From contig NZ_JAMPTM010000028.1 of the NCBI RefSeq assembly GCF_025403375.1, positions 1 to 40,074 of the forward strand: a DNA stretch of 40,074 nt, in the 5' to 3' direction. Positions 23,740-32,352 of this stretch are shown here, in pieces; within the stretch, counting starts at the first letter, position 1, and every line of letters begins with the position of its first letter. This DNA comes from Frankia gtarii. GTDB taxonomy: Bacteria; Actinomycetota; Actinomycetes; Frankiales; Frankiaceae. The position numbers were made by a program, and so were the translations under genes. The notes below the pieces were generated by a model. It saw only the letters and a program-made list of their open reading frames with translations, searched no databases and was not told the origin of the DNA.

Positions 23740-24034
23740 ACTCGGGCTCGGGCGGCAGGTCGTGTTCCTGGAGATAGTAGACGATCTCCAGGCTCCACAC
23801 CCAGTCACCATCGGTCACGTAGACGAGCGACACCTTCCTTCCACGCGACGGATCGAGCAGATCCTCCACCAGACCCGCGACCCGCAGGATGGTGACCCCC
23901 CGCTGGAGATACTCGACAAAACGCGACCTTTCCTCGCCGGGCGGAAGCGGCGCGCGGCCCCGCGCCCAGGGAACCTCGCCGTCCATTCCATCAAAAAGCT
24001 TCGCGATCTTCACGTCGCCAACAATCTCCGGCAT
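23648..24034 (-). CDS. Probable immunity protein for the adjacent toxin
   Basis: 128 residues, ATG 24034, 13 bp after the toxin stop, with GAGTGAGGG in the gap. The protein is small, acidic and aromatic (VSLVYVTDGDWVWSLEIVYYL, EHDLPPEPEFIDYVRSRDF), without membrane segments. This is the usual profile and position of an immunity protein that binds and blocks a toxin's C-terminal domain. No named Imm family could be assigned by eye. The assignment rests mostly on context. Confidence 0.6.
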   Translation of the reverse strand: MPEIVGDVKIAKLFDGMDGEVPWARGRAPLPPGEERSRFVEYLQRGVTILRVAGLVEDLLDPSRGRKVSLVYVTDGDWVWSLEIVYYLQEHDLPPEPEFIDYVRSRDFRYVEPSEERVAAASRALDED

Positions 24035-24047
24035 TAGCCCTCACTCT

Positions 24048-25607
24048 CTACCGCGGAAGGAATCTGATCCATCGACCGTCCTGCGCAATCGACTGGCGGA
24101 TTCGCCCGAAAGCATTCCTTCTCTCCTTGATGAGAATAAGGGAGCCATCTCCTCTGCTGGCCACGAGCTCGGTCGGCGCGACCACAGGGACACCGAGATG
24201 ATCTGCAAGATCCTGGGCAACCGGCGCCTCGCCTCGCCCGGTTTCGCAGGACACCAGCCTGATCGGGCGGCCCATCCATTCACCGTCCGCCCGGATCAGC
24301 CTGCTCAGATCCCGACCGTCCAACGGAGTTCCGTCAACAACAAAGGAATCAGGGTTTCCATGCAGATCAGCAGTATACACGCCAGCCAGAGGGCGTACAG
24401 AGGAGGCGGCATCCCGCATCCTGTGGTCCTTCTCCGCGTAGAACGCTCGGCCGCCGTCCGTCCGCGTGCTCTCCAGGTAGACCGCGGCAAGTCTCGGCTC
24501 CAGCCGCTCCAACGGCCGAAACGCGTCTGGTGGTGTCCATCCGTCACCCGCCTCCGGCGGCGGATACCGCACTCCGCCTATTGAGTCGCGTTGTGCCATC
24601 ACAACTTCTGAATCACGATCTCCATCATCAGAGATCGCAGGGTCTCCAGATGGGGCTGGCTTGGTCGTGACCGTCTCCGGAACTCCTTCATCCAGCTCGT
24701 CAGCGCCAGGTCTCTCCGACTTGACCGCAGACGCTTCAGTGGATGTGTCGGCCATGCCCTCCGAAGGATCTTGCGACCGATTATTCGACTGCTCTGGAGA
24801 TTTCCCAGTGGTCGTCACCGATCCGTTCTCGGCTTCCTTCTCCACCGGCTCGCCATACCGTTGTCGACCGGGCCGATCCGCCTCCGCGTGATCCGATTCC
24901 TCAATCCGCGGTGTCGAGGCCGGCGCATCGGACGGCTCCTGGTCCGATGCGGAAAGACGACTTTCGAAACCGGCGGGATAAGTCTCCTCCGGAGCGAGGA
25001 GATCCTGGTCGGACGCGTACCGCCGTCCCGAGACGTCACCAGTTTCCGCAGCATCAGTCGGGTGCTCCGACGTTCTCCGTTCAAGTCGGGCCAGCTTCTT
25101 CTCGAGGGGTGCATTCCCCGCACCCCCGTCAGAGAGCGAGGCGGATTGGCCTGGCGGTACCGGCTTCTCGTCAGCGTCCAACGTCCGCCGCCCCGCTGTC
25201 TGATCCCCACCCAGGCTGAGGGCCCTCCGTTCCGCCGCCCGGTCAAGAAGCACGAGTTTGCGATCCATGGGTGTCGGCGCCACGGCGGAGACGTCGGCTG
25301 CGTTCCGTTCAGGGATCGACGTGGTGTGGTCACGCCCGAGTGCCCGCCGTTCGAGCGCATCCAGCTTCGCTTCCATCGGCGTTCGTTCTCGAGTGTCGCC
25401 GCGCAGCTCACGATCCGTGCCAAAATCGTCTCCGGCGGCACGGCCGTCCCGCTCTGCGTTGCCGTTCCCAGTGGGATGGGCGTCATCCGCATCATGCTGA
25501 TCCAGCAGCCGTAGCTTCGCCTCGACCGCAGACGCGGGTGCACGTTCGACCGAAGTGCCCCCGAGCTCGGGCAGGTCGGGCCCACCCGAGTGAAGATCAC
25601 GGGCCAT
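24048..25607 (-). CDS. Modular (polymorphic) toxin with repeat N-terminus and His/Cys effector domain
   Basis: 519 residues. It starts MARDLHSGGPDLPELGG and then carries spaced repeats of the type ExKLxxLDxRxLG: AVEAKLRLLDQ, PMEAKLDALERRALG, PMDRKLVLLDRAAERRALS, PLEKKLARLERR (residues about 27-190). A long acidic, low-complexity middle follows. The last 130 residues form a compact domain: VYTADLHGNPDSFVVDG, LIRADGEWMGRPIRLVSCET, AQDLADHLGVPVVAPTEL, and a final GRWIRFLP. The LHG and SCETG pair resembles the His/Cys dyad of caspase-fold proteins seen at the ends of polymorphic toxins. No signal peptide is visible. The gene shares leader, N-terminus and repeats with the toxin at 32353-33123. The effector activity is inferred, not shown. 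Confidence 0.65.
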   Translation of the reverse strand: MARDLHSGGPDLPELGGTSVERAPASAVEAKLRLLDQHDADDAHPTGNGNAERDGRAAGDDFGTDRELRGDTRERTPMEAKLDALERRALGRDHTTSIPERNAADVSAVAPTPMDRKLVLLDRAAERRALSLGGDQTAGRRTLDADEKPVPPGQSASLSDGGAGNAPLEKKLARLERRTSEHPTDAAETGDVSGRRYASDQDLLAPEETYPAGFESRLSASDQEPSDAPASTPRIEESDHAEADRPGRQRYGEPVEKEAENGSVTTTGKSPEQSNNRSQDPSEGMADTSTEASAVKSERPGADELDEGVPETVTTKPAPSGDPAISDDGDRDSEVVMAQRDSIGGVRYPPPEAGDGWTPPDAFRPLERLEPRLAAVYLESTRTDGGRAFYAEKDHRMRDAASSVRPLAGVYTADLHGNPDSFVVDGTPLDGRDLSRLIRADGEWMGRPIRLVSCETGRGEAPVAQDLADHLGVPVVAPTELVASRGDGSLILIKERRNAFGRIRQSIAQDGRWIRFLPR

Positions 25608-25632
25608 CGGCGCTCACCGTGTCAGTATGGTC
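25607..25632 (-). promoter_or_regulatory. Leader shared by both toxin genes
   Basis: Upstream of the toxin start the minus strand reads ATACTG-n5-GTGAGCGCCG-ATG. The second toxin (start 33123) has ATACTG-n5-GTGAGCGTCG-ATG at exactly the same spacing. GTGAGCG probably contains the ribosome site. Such conservation upstream of a diverging coding region suggests common control or a recombination anchor. Confidence 0.5.
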
Positions 25633-25699
25633 ACCCAGCCGGAGCTGGTGCCACTCATATCAGTATTTTTTGCCCAGGCCTGCAGGACAGGCGTCGGCG

Positions 25700-25786
25700 G
25701 AGGGCTCAGACCTAGATCCGGACGAGGAGTACGCCGACTATCTCACCGCGGCGATGTCCGCGCGTGGGGGCCAGCCGCCGCAGTAA
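25700..25786 (+). pseudogene. Antitoxin remnant, second copy (5' end missing)
   Basis: In frame, the segment reads SDLDPDEEYADYLTAAMSARGGQPPQ-stop with the first residues split from any start. It closely matches the end of the antitoxin at 23479 (EEEYAGFLAAAMSARG). The 5' part has been replaced by the upstream region of the toxin gene, so this copy cannot be made. It directly precedes the PIN gene. Confidence 0.7.
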
Positions 25787-26221
25787 GCGACTACGTCATC
25801 ATCGATACCGACGTCTTCTCCGCAATCACCAGCTCTCGGGCGACCGCGACGCGATACGAGGCTATGCCCGCGGGACAAGACCGTGGAGTTTACGTTTGTC
25901 TCCGTCGCCGAACTGCTCTACGAAGCGCGGCACGCTGGCTGGGGCGAGCCTAGGACCGCCGATCTGACGGAGAAGATCCGGCTCCTTCTCCTTATTCCAT
26001 TCGACGAGCGGCTTCCTGCAGTCTGGGCACGGTTACGCGACCTAGCCCGCCGTCGCGGCCATCCCCTCGCCCAGCCCTTGCACACCGACGACCTGTGGAT
26101 CGCCGCATGCGCGGTCCTCTATGAAGCTCCGCTGTTGACCGGTAACGAGCGCCACTTCGGCGGCCTGCCGAGCCTGACAGTGATCAGTGCAAAGGATCCG
26201 GGAACAAGTTCGGTCGACTGA
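25787..26221 (+). pseudogene. PIN-domain (VapC-like) toxin with a frameshift
   Basis: The N-terminal piece (SDYVIIDTDVFSAITSSRATATRYEA) carries the first catalytic Asp of the PIN fold. After a change of frame at about 25862-25880 the rest continues: RDKTVEFTFVSVAELLYEARHAGW, FDERLPAVWARLRDLARR, HTDDLWIAACAVLYEAPLLTGNERHF, containing the other acidic residues and the final TxN motif. One base gained or lost in the GAGGCTATGCCCGCGG stretch explains it. PIN toxins are RNases paired with an antitoxin; here both partners are broken. A sequencing error should be excluded. Confidence 0.8.
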
Positions 26222-26268
26222 TCCACCGCGCCCTCTGATCCACCGTGTCCTCCTTGGATCGGTCAGCC

Positions 26269-27483
26269 TCACGGGAAGGGACGACGAGGGAACGACCGGG
26301 CCAGATCTCGACGCAGGTTCCTGAGGCTGATGAGCTGCCCACTCGTCGGGTCGGGTGCCTTCCAGAAGTCCCAGCCGTCCGTCTGACGCGCGGAATCCGG
26401 CAGACCGGGGCCGACGATGTCGACCTTCACCGCCGCCCCCGCCGCACTCAACGACAGCGGCTCCCCACCGAAACCGACCTTCCCGTCCGGTAGCACCTCC
26501 ACGGTGCGCCGTTGGCCGCGATAGACGCCGGTCAGAGTGCTTCAGGGCCGCACGATGCCGGCCCTGAGCAGGTCGGTCAGCTTCAGGCTCCGTTCCTCGG
26601 GGGTGATCCGAGCTGGACTGGTCGCCGAAGTCGGAACCGAAGGCGAGGCGACGGCGGTCAGTGCGGGCGGGCCGGTGGTCGCGCTCACCATCGAGTTTGG
26701 TCGGGGGGAGGGACCGGCGGGACCGGCTCCGGCTCCAGCCGGCGAGGGCGGGGGTGATGCGGCCGGCGGCCGGGAGGACGCACTGGGCGCGGAGCCGGCA
26801 GCAGGGAAGTCAAAGGTCGCGCGGGCCCGAATCAGCCCGGCTCGAACGTCGGCCTCGCTCAGGTCCCGCGTGCGCCGGTGGACCAGCGAGACGAGTTCGG
26901 CTGCCGGGTCGCCGCCGTCGAAGAGCTCCGCGAGGGCGGACCGGAGCTGGCCGTCGACGAACTCCGCGCGCCACAGGTCATCGATCCGGTCGCCGTTCAT
27001 CGCATCCTTGCTGAGCAGGGCAAGTACGTCCGCCGCACCGCCCGGATCCGCGGAGATGCTGACCGACCGATAGAGCTTCTGGTCGACCGGGACCGGCGTG
27101 TGCGCGTTGTAGATGCGCCATTCATCACCGTTCGTGAGCGCCACCCATCTCACTCCGGCCGACGTGGCGTAACTGAGCACCTGGGTCGCCCACCTGAGCT
27201 GGGAAAGGTCCTCCCCCAGCCCCTTCGCCTCGATGAAGAGACGGGGTCTGCGCAGCAGGAGTAAGGCGTAGTCCACCGGGTTCGCGGACGGGCCGAACCG
27301 GTACTCCCGGTTGACCTCGTTGAGGTCATGGATGTCCCAGCCCAGTGCCTCGATGACCGGTTCGATCAGGCTGGCCTTGGTGTTCTGCTCACCGATACGC
27401 AGCCCGTGCCTGTACCGCCCCAGCCGCTCGGCGCACTCCTTGAGTGTCTCCTGCAGCGTTCGCGCCACTCTCACCCCAGCCAT
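26269..27483 (-). pseudogene. HsdR-N nuclease-like / RAMA-domain protein split by one nonsense codon
   Basis: From ATG 27483 the first part (about 313 residues) has an HsdR-N-type restriction domain: SLIEPVIEALGWDIHDLNEV, VDYALLLLRRPRLFIEAKG with the E-x-K nuclease core, and VRWVALTNGDEWRIYN. A Pro/Ala linker follows. The C-terminal RAMA-like domain (binds modified DNA in restriction proteins) starts LKLTDLLRAGIVRP and is cut by TGA at 26542-26544. In the same frame it continues STLTGVYRGQRRTVEVLPDG, SLSAAG and DGWDFWKAP to 26269. A TGA in place of GGA would be a single change. The truncated protein keeps the nuclease-like domain but loses its reader domain. Confidence 0.8.
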
Positions 27484-27582
27484 CGATCGCCTGCTGTCCT
27501 GGGGCAGTGGGCGGCGCACTCTCCCCAGCAACAATCAGTATCATCTGGTTACCCAACGCCTCATCGGGGTTTCGCGGGGCCG

Positions 27583-29379
27583 TCAGCCGTGCAGCTTCCA
27601 GCGGTAGCTTCGCTGTCCGGGCCGCGGTTCGGTCCGCACGACGTCGCCCATCTGGTGCAGCCAGCGCAGCACCCCCTGGGTCGTCAGTCCCAGCGCGTCC
27701 GCGATCTCGCGGGTATCACGTGGACCATCGGCGAGCAGACCGCGGATTTCCGTGACGCGGTCCTGTCGCGCTGCCGGCCGGATGCCGGCGGAGTTCACCG
27801 AGCCGACCGAGCCCGGCCAGAGCGCCGGCTGCAGCACCGGTTGGTGTTCTCTGCCTTCACCTGCGCCGCCGGTGCCGCCGGTGCCGAGGCCGTCGGCAAG
27901 ACGCCAGAGGGTCCAGCGGCGATCCCGGGTCTTTTCCAGCAGACCTGCCGCGGCCATGCCGGTGAGCTCTTTGGACGCGGTCACTGAATCGCATCCGGTG
28001 AGACTCCGGTACTGCTGGTTGGTGATCGTCGTGTTGCGGTGCAGGAAGGCGAGACCGAGCCGCTGGTGGTCGCTGAGCGCCGCGGTGTCGATGGTGGACA
28101 GCCAGGCCACGGCCTCGTCGTCCAGCAGGCTGTGATTGCGGAACACGACGCGGAACTCGCGGACGTTGTCGATCAGCTCGGGTGGCTCGATTCCCGCCCC
28201 GCGCAGCGCCGCGGCCATGGCCAGCAGGCCCGACCCGCGGTTCTCACAGACCGTCCGGCCTGTTCCCGGCACCTCCACATCCTCGAGGAGCTTGGCCAGC
28301 AGCGAGTTCCGGGAGGACGAGACCGCTTCGGCCAGCAGGTCCTCTCGGTTGACCGGACCGTGGAGCCCTCCCGGGTTGGCCACCACCAGCCGGTCCGGAT
28401 AGAGCTCGACCCGAACCTGTGTCCCCCGCGCCAAGGGGTGATAGTCGCGATGCATGAGGGCGTTGGCGATGACCTCTCGGACCGCCTCTTCGGGATACTC
28501 CCACTGATCCAGCCGGCCCATCCCGACGATCACCGAACGTCGTTTCATGTTCCGCCGCACCGCGGCCAGGGCGGTGGCCACCATGATCGGAACGGAGCCG
28601 TCTATCGACTGGTTGTCGAGGAACCGCGTGCCGTCCCGCAGCGGCTCGCCCGTCACGGTGGGGTAGGCGACGAAGGTGACGTCGAGCTGCGGATAGAAGC
28701 TCTGGGGATAACGACCGAGGGCCAGTAGTCCCGCCAGGCTCGGTCTTGCCCCGTCGTCGGTGTCGATGAGCACCCGCAGCAGCCGCAGCATCTCGTCGTC
28801 CGACACGCTCGTGAACAGCGGGCCCCGCGTGGCGCGCATCCTGCGCAGCAGCGACGCGACGAGATCGGCGTCGAGATCCGCCGGGGTCGCCTCCAGGACA
28901 GGAAGCAGGTCGTCGCGCGGCTGCCCGCGCGAGGCGACCAGAACGTGCACTTCATAGAACGACAGCAGCCGGTCACCGTCGTGGGTCCGCAGGTAGGTAC
29001 CCCGATCCCGCCCGCGGGCCTTCACGTGGCACGGCTTCCGGTCAGCCGGCAGCTCGTCTATGCGGGCCGCGACGACCGGCTGTCCGTCGACCACCCCGAT
29101 GTCGATCTCCGCCCGGATCGCTGGTTCCAGCTGGTCGGCACAGGTGGACGCAAGATCGTTGGCGAGTTTCGACGCGTCGATCTCCACCGGCTGGAACCCA
29201 CGTGCCTCGTCGAGGCCGAGAATCAGCAGACCGCCCCGGGCGTTCGCGAAGGCGGACACCGTCTCCACGATCGATTTCGGCAGCCCGCCCTCGGCGGCCT
29301 TCACCTCGATGGCCTGCAGGTCGGTACGAGCCCGACGGACGCGGATGACCGCCTCGTCCACCTCGTTCTGGAGACTCAT
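27583..29379 (-). CDS. AlbA_2 (Schlafen AAA_4)-type DNA-binding ATPase / transcriptional regulator
   Basis: 598 residues, ATG 29379 behind GGAGGGA. The N-terminal AlbA_2 domain (about 18-130) shows IEVKAAEGGLPKSIVETVSAF, NARGGLLILGLDE and YLRTHDGD. A GHKL-like ATPase region (about 305-400) has EEAVREVIANALMHRDYH, RLVVANPGGL and ENRGSGLLAM. Two winged-helix segments follow (about 445-515 and 550-598), and between them lies a Gly/Glu-rich linker. Proteins of this build regulate genes or take part in defence islands. A striking nested palindrome lies directly upstream, so autoregulation is likely. The gene is intact. Confidence 0.88.
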   Translation of the reverse strand: MSLQNEVDEAVIRVRRARTDLQAIEVKAAEGGLPKSIVETVSAFANARGGLLILGLDEARGFQPVEIDASKLANDLASTCADQLEPAIRAEIDIGVVDGQPVVAARIDELPADRKPCHVKARGRDRGTYLRTHDGDRLLSFYEVHVLVASRGQPRDDLLPVLEATPADLDADLVASLLRRMRATRGPLFTSVSDDEMLRLLRVLIDTDDGARPSLAGLLALGRYPQSFYPQLDVTFVAYPTVTGEPLRDGTRFLDNQSIDGSVPIMVATALAAVRRNMKRRSVIVGMGRLDQWEYPEEAVREVIANALMHRDYHPLARGTQVRVELYPDRLVVANPGGLHGPVNREDLLAEAVSSSRNSLLAKLLEDVEVPGTGRTVCENRGSGLLAMAAALRGAGIEPPELIDNVREFRVVFRNHSLLDDEAVAWLSTIDTAALSDHQRLGLAFLHRNTTITNQQYRSLTGCDSVTASKELTGMAAAGLLEKTRDRRWTLWRLADGLGTGGTGGAGEGREHQPVLQPALWPGSVGSVNSAGIRPAARQDRVTEIRGLLADGPRDTREIADALGLTTQGVLRWLHQMGDVVRTEPRPGQRSYRWKLHG

Positions 29380-29397
29380 CGCTACGTCCCTCCACCC

Positions 29398-29485
29398 ACA
29401 ACTTACAGTTGATCTACAACTTGAGCGACAACTTAGCCTATAAGTTGTCGCTCAGTTGTCGCTCGCCCCAACTAAGTTGTAGATC
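29398..29485. promoter_or_regulatory. Nested palindromic operator array with CAACTT boxes
   Basis: Two perfect inverted repeats are nested: GATCTACAACTT (29411-29422) with AAGTTGTAGATC (29474-29485), and inside it TGAGCGACAACTTA (29422-29435) with TAAGTTGTCGCTCA (29441-29454) around a 5-bp centre. A further ACAACTTA lies at 29398-29405 and a second AGTTGTCGCTC follows the inner arm. The array is markedly AT-rich for this genome and ends 19 bp before the AlbA_2 gene. It should bind a multimeric regulator, most simply the AlbA_2 protein itself. The remaining bases to 29679 hold nothing else I can support. Confidence 0.75.
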
Positions 29486-29679
29486 GTTTCTTCCGGGAAG
29501 TCGTCCCATCCGCCATCGGGGCCAGACGGCGAGGACTCCGGGCTCACTCGGCTGCGGGCTCACTCGGCTCGACGGCGGGGGGCCTGGAGACCGGGCCGAG
29601 ATCGCCGTCTGGTTCCCGGATCGGGACCGGCTTCAGGACGGGGTCGGCCGTGCGCTGGTTGCTCGACAGCCTGGGCTCG

Positions 29680-30735
29680 CTACGGCTTCGCCGGTTCCCT
29701 GGGCTCGGGGTCGGGCTCGGGTGATCTGCGGGTGGTGGTGTAGAGGCGGCGGACGACGTCCTCGATGTCGGGTTCCTCCACGGTGAAGTCGAGGACCTCG
29801 GCTGTCTCGGTGACCGCGGCGAGAACTCGGGCGGCGGTGGTCGTCTCGGCGTCGAAGGCGAGGCGCTGGCGCAGGCCACGGGCCTCGCTGGCCAGGTGGC
29901 GGGCCGCGGGCACGCTCGTCAGATCGCCGGTGGGCTCGGCGAGGTCGACGACCAGCACCCGGTCGGCGCCGGCGGCCCCCGCGAGGCCGGCCAGGTCGCC
30001 GTCGTAGGCGAGGCGGCCGTGGTCGATGACGAGGACCCGGTCGCAGAGCCGCTCGATGTCGCCCATGTCGTGGGTGGTCAGCAGCAGGGTGGTGCCGTGG
30101 GCTTCTCGCTCGGCGATGAGAAACTCCCGCAGCCGCTGCTTGGACAGGACGTCGAGGCCGATGGTGGGCTCGTCGAGGATCACCAGCCGGGGTGAGTGCA
30201 GCAGCGCGGCCGCGAGCTCGGCGCGCATCCGCTGACCCAGGGAGAGCTGGCGGACCGGGGTGGCGAGGAAGTCCGCCATCTCCAGCCGGTCGACCAGTTC
30301 GCCGGTGCGCGCGCGCTCGGTGGCGGCGGGCAGCGCGTGGATGGCGGCCAGGATCCGGAACGACTCCCGCACGGGCAGGTCCCACCACAGCTGGGAGCGC
30401 TGGCCGAACACCACCCCGACCTGGCGAGCCAGCCGGCGCCGGTCGGTCACCGGATGCAGCCCGCAGGTGCGCACCGTTCCGCGGGTCGGCACGAGAATGC
30501 CGGTCAGCATCTTGATCGTGGTGGACTTGCCGGCGCCGTTCGCACCGATGTAGCCGACCGCCTCACCGGGTGAGATCCGCACGGTCAGGTCGTCGACGGC
30601 GGTCAGCCGCTGCCGGCGCGCCCCGTTACGCACAGTGAACTGCCGGGTCAGCCCGATGGTCTCGACGATCGGCGTCCCGGTGCCCGGGGTTGCGGTGCCC
30701 GCGGTGCTGACGCTCCTGCTCAACCGCCGCCTCAA
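29680..30735 (-). CDS. ABC transporter ATP-binding protein (ABC-2 exporter)
   Basis: About 351 residues. The chosen start is TTG 30735, overlapping the permease stop (TTGA) and preceded by GGAGG; upstream GTG/ATG frames would run through the permease. Motifs are GANGAGKST (Walker A), LSLGQRMRAELAAALLHSP (signature), LVILDEPT (Walker B) and LLLTTHD (H-loop). The C-terminal 90 residues (about 260-350) form the accessory domain seen in drug/lipid exporters with two unlike permeases. Together with the next two genes it forms a complete exporter at the cell membrane. The substrate is unknown; neighbouring toxins make peptide or toxin export conceivable but unproved. Confidence 0.9.
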   Translation of the reverse strand: MRRRLSRSVSTAGTATPGTGTPIVETIGLTRQFTVRNGARRQRLTAVDDLTVRISPGEAVGYIGANGAGKSTTIKMLTGILVPTRGTVRTCGLHPVTDRRRLARQVGVVFGQRSQLWWDLPVRESFRILAAIHALPAATERARTGELVDRLEMADFLATPVRQLSLGQRMRAELAAALLHSPRLVILDEPTIGLDVLSKQRLREFLIAEREAHGTTLLLTTHDMGDIERLCDRVLVIDHGRLAYDGDLAGLAGAAGADRVLVVDLAEPTGDLTSVPAARHLASEARGLRQRLAFDAETTTAARVLAAVTETAEVLDFTVEEPDIEDVVRRLYTTTRRSPEPDPEPREPAKP

Positions 30736-31553
30736 CCGCCACCTCCCTGGTAGTGCCGGACGCCCCGGCGCCAGCACAGCAGCGCCATGGCCCACGCCCA
30801 GACGGCGGCCAGCGGCCCGCACCAGCCCAGCCACCGCGGCAGCCACTGCGGTCCGGGCAGGCCGAGCAGCATCAGCGTCGGCAGGTACCCGGTGAAGGCC
30901 ATCGGGAAGAAGAAGCCGAACAGGACCTTCAGCGGCCGAGACCAGACCGACGCCGGCTGGGTGGCGGCGTAGCGGCCGCCGTACACGAACGCATTGGTCA
31001 CCTCCCGGCCGTCCAGCAAGAAGAACTGCAGGCCGCCCGCCCAGACGAACAGTGCGGCGAACGTCGCGATCCCGCTGGTCAGGGCGGTCGCCAGCAGCGC
31101 GGCCGCGGTCAGGCCCCAGGAAACGCCGCCCAGGGCCAGACCGGCGACCAGCGCGGTCAGGCCGACCGACACACGCGCCAGCCGCCGCAGGCTGAGGTCA
31201 CTGGTGATCAACTGCAGCAGCAGCGGCTGCGGCCGTAGGTAGAAGACGTCGAAGGTGCCGGCGCGCAGATACGTCGGCAGCCTGTCGCAGTGCCCGACCG
31301 CGAGGTCCGCCAGCGAGAAGGAGACGTCGGCCAGACCGAACACCAGCAGCATCTGACGGAACTCCAGGCCGCCGAGCCGGGTCGTCGCGTGGAAGATCAC
31401 CCAGACCTCGGCCAGTTCGACCAGAGCCGACAGCAGCGAGCTGACCAGGTCGAGGGCGAAGTTCGCCCGGTAGGAGGTCTGGGAACGGGCCCGGGACGCG
31501 AGCACGGCCCGGTACGGCCGCAGCCTGGCCCGCAGGGCGAGGGCCTCAGCCAC
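30732..31553 (-). CDS. ABC-2 family permease, second subunit
   Basis: 273 residues with six hydrophobic segments, starting at a GTG that overlaps the end of the preceding permease by 8 bp. Typical features of this family are RANFALDLVSSLLSALVELAEVW near the N-terminus, DRLPTYLRAGTFDVFYLRP in the cytoplasmic loop, and FFFPMAFTGYLPTLMLLG in the C-terminal half. The equivalent loop in its partner reads IKDGQIAVDFLRPLDVQ. It should form a heterodimer with the 31546-32352 protein. Confidence 0.9.
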   Translation of the reverse strand: MAEALALRARLRPYRAVLASRARSQTSYRANFALDLVSSLLSALVELAEVWVIFHATTRLGGLEFRQMLLVFGLADVSFSLADLAVGHCDRLPTYLRAGTFDVFYLRPQPLLLQLITSDLSLRRLARVSVGLTALVAGLALGGVSWGLTAAALLATALTSGIATFAALFVWAGGLQFFLLDGREVTNAFVYGGRYAATQPASVWSRPLKVLFGFFFPMAFTGYLPTLMLLGLPGPQWLPRWLGWCGPLAAVWAWAMALLCWRRGVRHYQGGGG

Positions 31554-32352
31554 CCTGGATCTCCAGGCGGTGCCGGCCGGCGCGGGTCAGCGCCTGGCCG
31601 AGCCCGCCGACGACCGTCAGCCAGCCGAGCTGCGCCGCTACCAGGGTCAGCGCGCCGGTGGCATCCACCCGGCCGGCGAGAATCTCCACCGGATACATCA
31701 ACATCGACGGGAACGGCGTCGTGTGGGCCAGGAGCTCGAGCCACCGCGGAAACATGTTGATCGGCACGAACAACCCGGCAAGGAAACCAGAGACCACCAT
31801 GTACACGAGCTGCACCCCGCGCGTCTCCACTAGCCAGAAGCCCGTCACCGCGACCAGGTAGACGGTCGCCGCCGAGATCACGACCGCGAGAAGCAGACTC
31901 GCCACGCCGAGAAGGCCGGCCGCGGCCGACCCGGGCAGTTCCATGCCGACGGCGAGCCCGCCGATCAACAGCTGTGGGATCCCCCGGGGAATGAACGCGA
32001 ACAGCGCCTGACCGACCTCGGTCGTGACCGTGGCGGCCTGCACGTCCAGCGGGCGCAGGAAGTCGACCGCGATCTGGCCGTCCTTGATCCGCTCCGCGAT
32101 CTCGCTGCCGCCCCAGAAGTTGACCGAGCCGAGCATCGCCTGAGAAAACCAGATGTACGTGCCCATCTGGGCAATGTCGTACCCGCCGGCCTCACCACCC
32201 GCCGCCCGGACCGCGGCGAACAGCACCGCGACCTTCAGCAGCCCGAACGTCGTGTTCGAGACCAGCCCACCCAGCGCGGCCAGTCGGTAGGTCGACTGCC
32301 GACGGAACCCCGCCACCAGCAGCCGCCAGTAGACCCGAACCGTCGCGCGCAT
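31546..32352 (-). CDS. ABC-2 family permease, first subunit (open frame continues upstream into a toxin)
   Basis: From ATG 32352 the protein is 268 residues, the normal length for the family and close to its 273-residue partner. It starts MRATVRVYWRLLVAGFRRQ and has six hydrophobic segments, with RIKDGQIAVDFLRPLDVQ in the loop and GLFVPINMFPRWLELLAHTT late. No stop separates it from the toxin reading frame upstream (32353-33123), so a 525-residue fusion could also be made. The ribosome site before ATG 32352 is poor (GGTGAT). Confidence 0.8.
   Translation of the reverse strand: MRATVRVYWRLLVAGFRRQSTYRLAALGGLVSNTTFGLLKVAVLFAAVRAAGGEAGGYDIAQMGTYIWFSQAMLGSVNFWGGSEIAERIKDGQIAVDFLRPLDVQAATVTTEVGQALFAFIPRGIPQLLIGGLAVGMELPGSAAAGLLGVASLLLAVVISAATVYLVAVTGFWLVETRGVQLVYMVVSGFLAGLFVPINMFPRWLELLAHTTPFPSMLMYPVEILAGRVDATGALTLVAAQLGWLTVVGGLGQALTRAGRHRLEIQGG

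Noticed and set aside
29544-29879. Minus-strand frame at the end of the ABC ATPase gene
   Set aside because: It overlaps the ATPase C-terminus in another frame and is Pro/Ser/Arg-rich without a ribosome site.
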